Part shown: positions 61,558-64,000 of the stretch, piece after piece
How positions within the stretch are numbered: the first letter of the stretch is position 1
How the letters are laid out: each line of letters begins with the position of its first letter
Assembly (NCBI GenBank): GCA_964368455.1
Contig: CAYJAZ010000009.1
Coordinates: 45,558-109,557 of the forward strand
Direction: 5' to 3'
DNA length: 64,000 nt
From: CAYJAZ01 sp964368455
GTDB lineage: Bacteria > Desulfobacterota > Desulfovibrionia > Desulfovibrionales > Desulfovibrionaceae
The notes under the pieces: generated by a model
Databases searched by the model: none
What the model saw: the letters and a program-made list of their open reading frames with translations, nothing else
What the model was told of the DNA's origin: nothing
Program-made: the position numbers and the translations under genes

Positions 61558-64000
61558 CTAGAATTCGTAACGGAACTTAATATTACCAACATGCGAACTT
61601 TGATCGCTACCAAAGCCGCCGCTATAGCTCACACCCATGCTGAAATTGCCATTTTGCCATTCTAGGCCAAGATTTGTGAGGAAGGTGGTATCGTCTTCAG
61701 TCACAACTGTATCAAAGTTTGAGCCAAGAGCTTGTATGCTTGAATCAAAGTCAGAACCAGTCAAGTTTTGACGTATACCAAGTCCAGCACTAGGACGTAA
61801 TACACCAAAACTTGTATCGTATTGTCCTTGCCATGTCACCATAAGATTTGCGTAGAGAGCTGAGAAGCTATCGTTAGCTATATGCATGTCATAAACATCA
61901 GAAGAGGCAAAATCAATTGTGATATCGTCGTTTTGGCTATAAAGATAGGAAAGTCCAAATTCTGGCACGACGATATTATTCTCATTGATTTCATAAACAT
62001 AACCTGTATTTACAGCCATATAGAAAGCTTGAGAATTGAAATTATCTTCTGCGTATAATAGTGGAGAAATCATATAATCCATATCATTTTCGCCAAAACT
62101 TAGAGCCATAGTTCCAGACACATACCAATTAGAATTGATGAAATAATCTGCATTTGCTGCTAAAGTAATGTCTGTTGAATCTGCAATTAAACCGTCTTGG
62201 CCGTCAGTTGCAGAATCACTAAAGTCTAAAGCAAAGCCAACATTGAGTTTATCGGATATTGCTTTTTCTCCGCCTAATGTCATGCCCTTAGTGTGTGTGC
62301 CGAAATTGTATTCACTATTTCCTGAATAGCCAGCATAAGCATCTAAATAGATTGCCCATTTATTTTCTTGGTAGCTAGGAGCATAAGTTATCATATCGCC
62401 TGCTAAAATCACGCCTTGTTCATAGGCTTTTTGAGAAACTTGTTTCAAGTTTTTAGCCATACGTTTTTCAATCATCTTATTGATTTTTCTATTTGCTAAT
62501 CTTGTAGTTTTATTATGTACATTGCCTACAGAAAGCTTTGTTAATTGCACAGGCGAAACTGTGTCTTCATTCACATTTCTGCTAAGACTTACTGTTGGCT
62601 TTCCTTGAACACTATTATCAAGATTTGCTATAAGGAAAGGTACTTCTGTTATGGCATTTTGTATTGTTCCTAAGATTACATCAGGAGAAGAACCACCAGA
62701 AGAACTTGTAGTGTAATTGACTACCATATCAGTGACTTCGTATTTTGTATCGTATTCAAAACCTTGTGCCTTTGTTCCTGGACGAAGAATCAATGTAGAA
62801 TCAGCAAAAGTTACTGTCTCGCTTGAATGGCCTGTTCCAAAAACAGCGTCATCAACAGTCCATGTACGCAAGGTAGTAGCGTAAGTGCCTATAGAGTAAG
62901 AAGCATTTGCATATACTTCAAAGGCTTTGCCATTAACTGCATTTGCATTAATAATACCTGTGTTATTTACTAAATGCACGTCATTATTATTATTTGTTCC
63001 TGCAAAATAAATGCCGTATGCATTGATATCTGAACTTGTGACATTAATAATTCCACTATTTGTTAATTTGTGATTGCCAGCACCATAAGCGTATATGCCG
63101 TACACTCTATCCTTTATACTTGTAGCATTAATAGTTCCACTATTTGTTAATTTGTGATTGCCAGCACCATCAGCAAACATGCCGTATGCATAAATGGTTT
63201 CAGTTTTAGCTGTGATAGTTCCACTATTTGTTAATGTGTGATTGCCATCATCTTCAGCATACATGCCGTAGACTGAGGCACCTGTGCTTGTAGCATTAAT
63301 AGTTCCACTATTTGTTAATTTGTGATTGCCGTCCTCTTCAGCATACATGCCGTATGCAACTCCATCTGTACTTGTAGTATTAATAGTTCCACTATTCATT
63401 ATTTGATTGCCATCACCATCAGCATACATGCCATATGCTCTGGTATCTGTACTTTTAACTGTGAGAGTTCCACTATTTATTAATTGATTGCCATCACCAT
63501 CAGCATACATGCCGTATGCACTATCATTACTTATATCTGTACTTGTACTTGTAGTTGTGATAGTTCCACTATTTATTAATTGACTGCCAGCAGCACCTTC
63601 AGCACGCATGCCGTATGCACTATCATCTCTACTTGTAGCTGTGAGAGTTCCACTATTTGTTAATGTGTGATTGCCAGCACCATTAACATACATGCCGTAT
63701 GCACTATCATCTGTACTTGTGGCTGTGAGAGTTCCACTATTTGTTAATTTGTGATTGCCATTACTTTCAACATACATGCCATGGGCTGTTCCAATTTCTG
63801 TGCTTGTGGCTGTGATAGTTCCCTCATTTATGAGCGTGTGATTGCCGATACCAGAAGCAAACATGCCACGAGCATATTCATCATTTGTCTGAACATCTAT
63901 AATGCTCTTGTTAAGTAAATAATGATTGCCTTTACCAGAAGCAGACATGCCATAAACATCATGGTAGTTAGTGTTGTCAAAAGCTCTTATAAATATATTT
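61558..64000 (-). CDS. Second autotransporter with tandem 28-residue repeats (5' end beyond window)
   Basis: Over 813 residues are visible; the frame is still open at the window edge, so the signal peptide and start are missing. The passenger consists of about ten 28-residue repeats (NHTLTNSGT, then YAYGMFADGAG) predicted to form a beta-helix. A linker follows, then a C-terminal autotransporter barrel ending KFRYEF. The barrel (NKWAIYLDAY, ADYFINSNWYVSG) closely matches that of the protein at 16162-18636. The passengers are more diverged. It converges with gap. It is a probable surface adhesin; function is inferred. Confidence 0.88.
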   Translation of the reverse strand, partial: NIFIRAFDNTNYHDVYGMSASGKGNHYLLNKSIIDVQTNDEYARGMFASGIGNHTLINEGTITATSTEIGTAHGMYVESNGNHKLTNSGTLTATSTDDSAYGMYVNGAGNHTLTNSGTLTATSRDDSAYGMRAEGAAGSQLINSGTITTTSTSTDISNDSAYGMYADGDGNQLINSGTLTVKSTDTRAYGMYADGDGNQIMNSGTINTTSTDGVAYGMYAEEDGNHKLTNSGTINATSTGASVYGMYAEDDGNHTLTNSGTITAKTETIYAYGMFADGAGNHKLTNSGTINATSIKDRVYGIYAYGAGNHKLTNSGIINVTSSDINAYGIYFAGTNNNNDVHLVNNTGIINANAVNGKAFEVYANASYSIGTYATTLRTWTVDDAVFGTGHSSETVTFADSTLILRPGTKAQGFEYDTKYEVTDMVVNYTTSSSGGSSPDVILGTIQNAITEVPFLIANLDNSVQGKPTVSLSRNVNEDTVSPVQLTKLSVGNVHNKTTRLANRKINKMIEKRMAKNLKQVSQKAYEQGVILAGDMITYAPSYQENKWAIYLDAYAGYSGNSEYNFGTHTKGMTLGGEKAISDKLNVGFALDFSDSATDGQDGLIADSTDITLAANADYFINSNWYVSGTMALSFGENDMDYMISPLLYAEDNFNSQAFYMAVNTGYVYEINENNIVVPEFGLSYLYSQNDDITIDFASSDVYDMHIANDSFSALYANLMVTWQGQYDTSFGVLRPSAGLGIRQNLTGSDFDSSIQALGSNFDTVVTEDDTTFLTNLGLEWQNGNFSMGVSYSGGFGSDQSSHVGNIKFRYEF
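63040..63940 (-). repeat. In-frame 84-bp tandem repeats within the autotransporter passenger
   Basis: About ten consecutive units, most near 84 bp, each contain AGTTCCACTATTTGTTAA or a close variant and GTGATTGCC. Units between 63050 and 63350 are nearly identical. Some units are 78-93 bp, always keeping the frame. Such an array can expand or contract by recombination without frameshift. Confidence 0.85.

Noticed and set aside
63040..63940. Regular 84-bp repeats as a CRISPR or satellite
   Set aside because: The units are translated in frame as autotransporter passenger repeats, and the whole unit is conserved rather than repeat plus unique spacer.

Overview
The window is AT-rich chromosomal DNA from an anaerobic Gram-negative bacterium. 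The gene content points to the Desulfovibrionaceae, probably a host-associated low-GC member. The main evidence is an Rnf operon headed by a ten-heme cytochrome c in the order cyt-rnfCDGEAB-apbE, a System I cytochrome c maturation set whose CcmE carries CxxxY instead of HxxxY, fused DctQM TRAP permeases, a RemA-gmk-pyrF operon, and a histidinol-dehydrogenase homologue paired with a TRAP transporter (a sulfonate-type locus). Species cannot be fixed from the sequence alone.

Layout. 1-9.2 kb (+): a tightly overlapping pseudaminic acid operon (pseC, pseA-like, pseF, pseI). Between pseF and pseI lie five uncharacterised tailoring genes: radical SAM/SPASM, TIM barrel, ATP-grasp, methyltransferase and amidohydrolase. 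9.2-15.7 kb (-): a convergent surface-glycan operon with a DegT aminotransferase, a GT2-DegT fusion, a second ATP-grasp, a GT29 sialyltransferase-like protein and an epimerase. 16-18.8 kb: an autotransporter adhesin, then tRNA-Asp. 19-25 kb: two small heat-shock-like proteins, mtaB, a FUSC membrane protein, dus and rlmN. 25-30 kb (-): the HpsN-like dehydrogenase plus TRAP operon. 31-40 kb (-): an RNB ribonuclease, acetyl-CoA synthetase and a remA-gmk-pyrF-TPR-recJ operon. 40.9-47.6 kb (-): a nine-gene run ykgJ-ruvAB-ccmABCD-TPR-mnmE. 49.4-56.5 kb (+): the Rnf operon. 56.5-58.9 kb (-): ccmF and ccmE. 59.3-61.2 kb (+): fba and gap. 61.5 kb to the end (-): a second autotransporter, paralogous to the first and cut by the window edge.

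How the genes work together. The Ccm proteins supply c-type cytochromes such as the ten-heme protein that heads the Rnf operon, and ApbE would flavinylate RnfD and RnfG. The TRAP/HpsN-like operon would import and oxidise a small organic acid, most plausibly a C3 sulfonate. The first 16 kb builds and attaches a modified nonulosonic acid, on flagellin or on surface polysaccharide.

Repeats are the most unusual feature. Two roughly 0.6-kb composite mirror-image elements (25.0-25.7 and 47.7-48.2 kb) and a half copy (21.3-21.6 kb) are built from nested hairpins with exchanged inner cassettes. The 3' end of mnmE is duplicated downstream around a 100-N assembly gap. Long palindromes follow the RNB gene and gap. 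The autotransporters carry in-frame 28-residue repeats.
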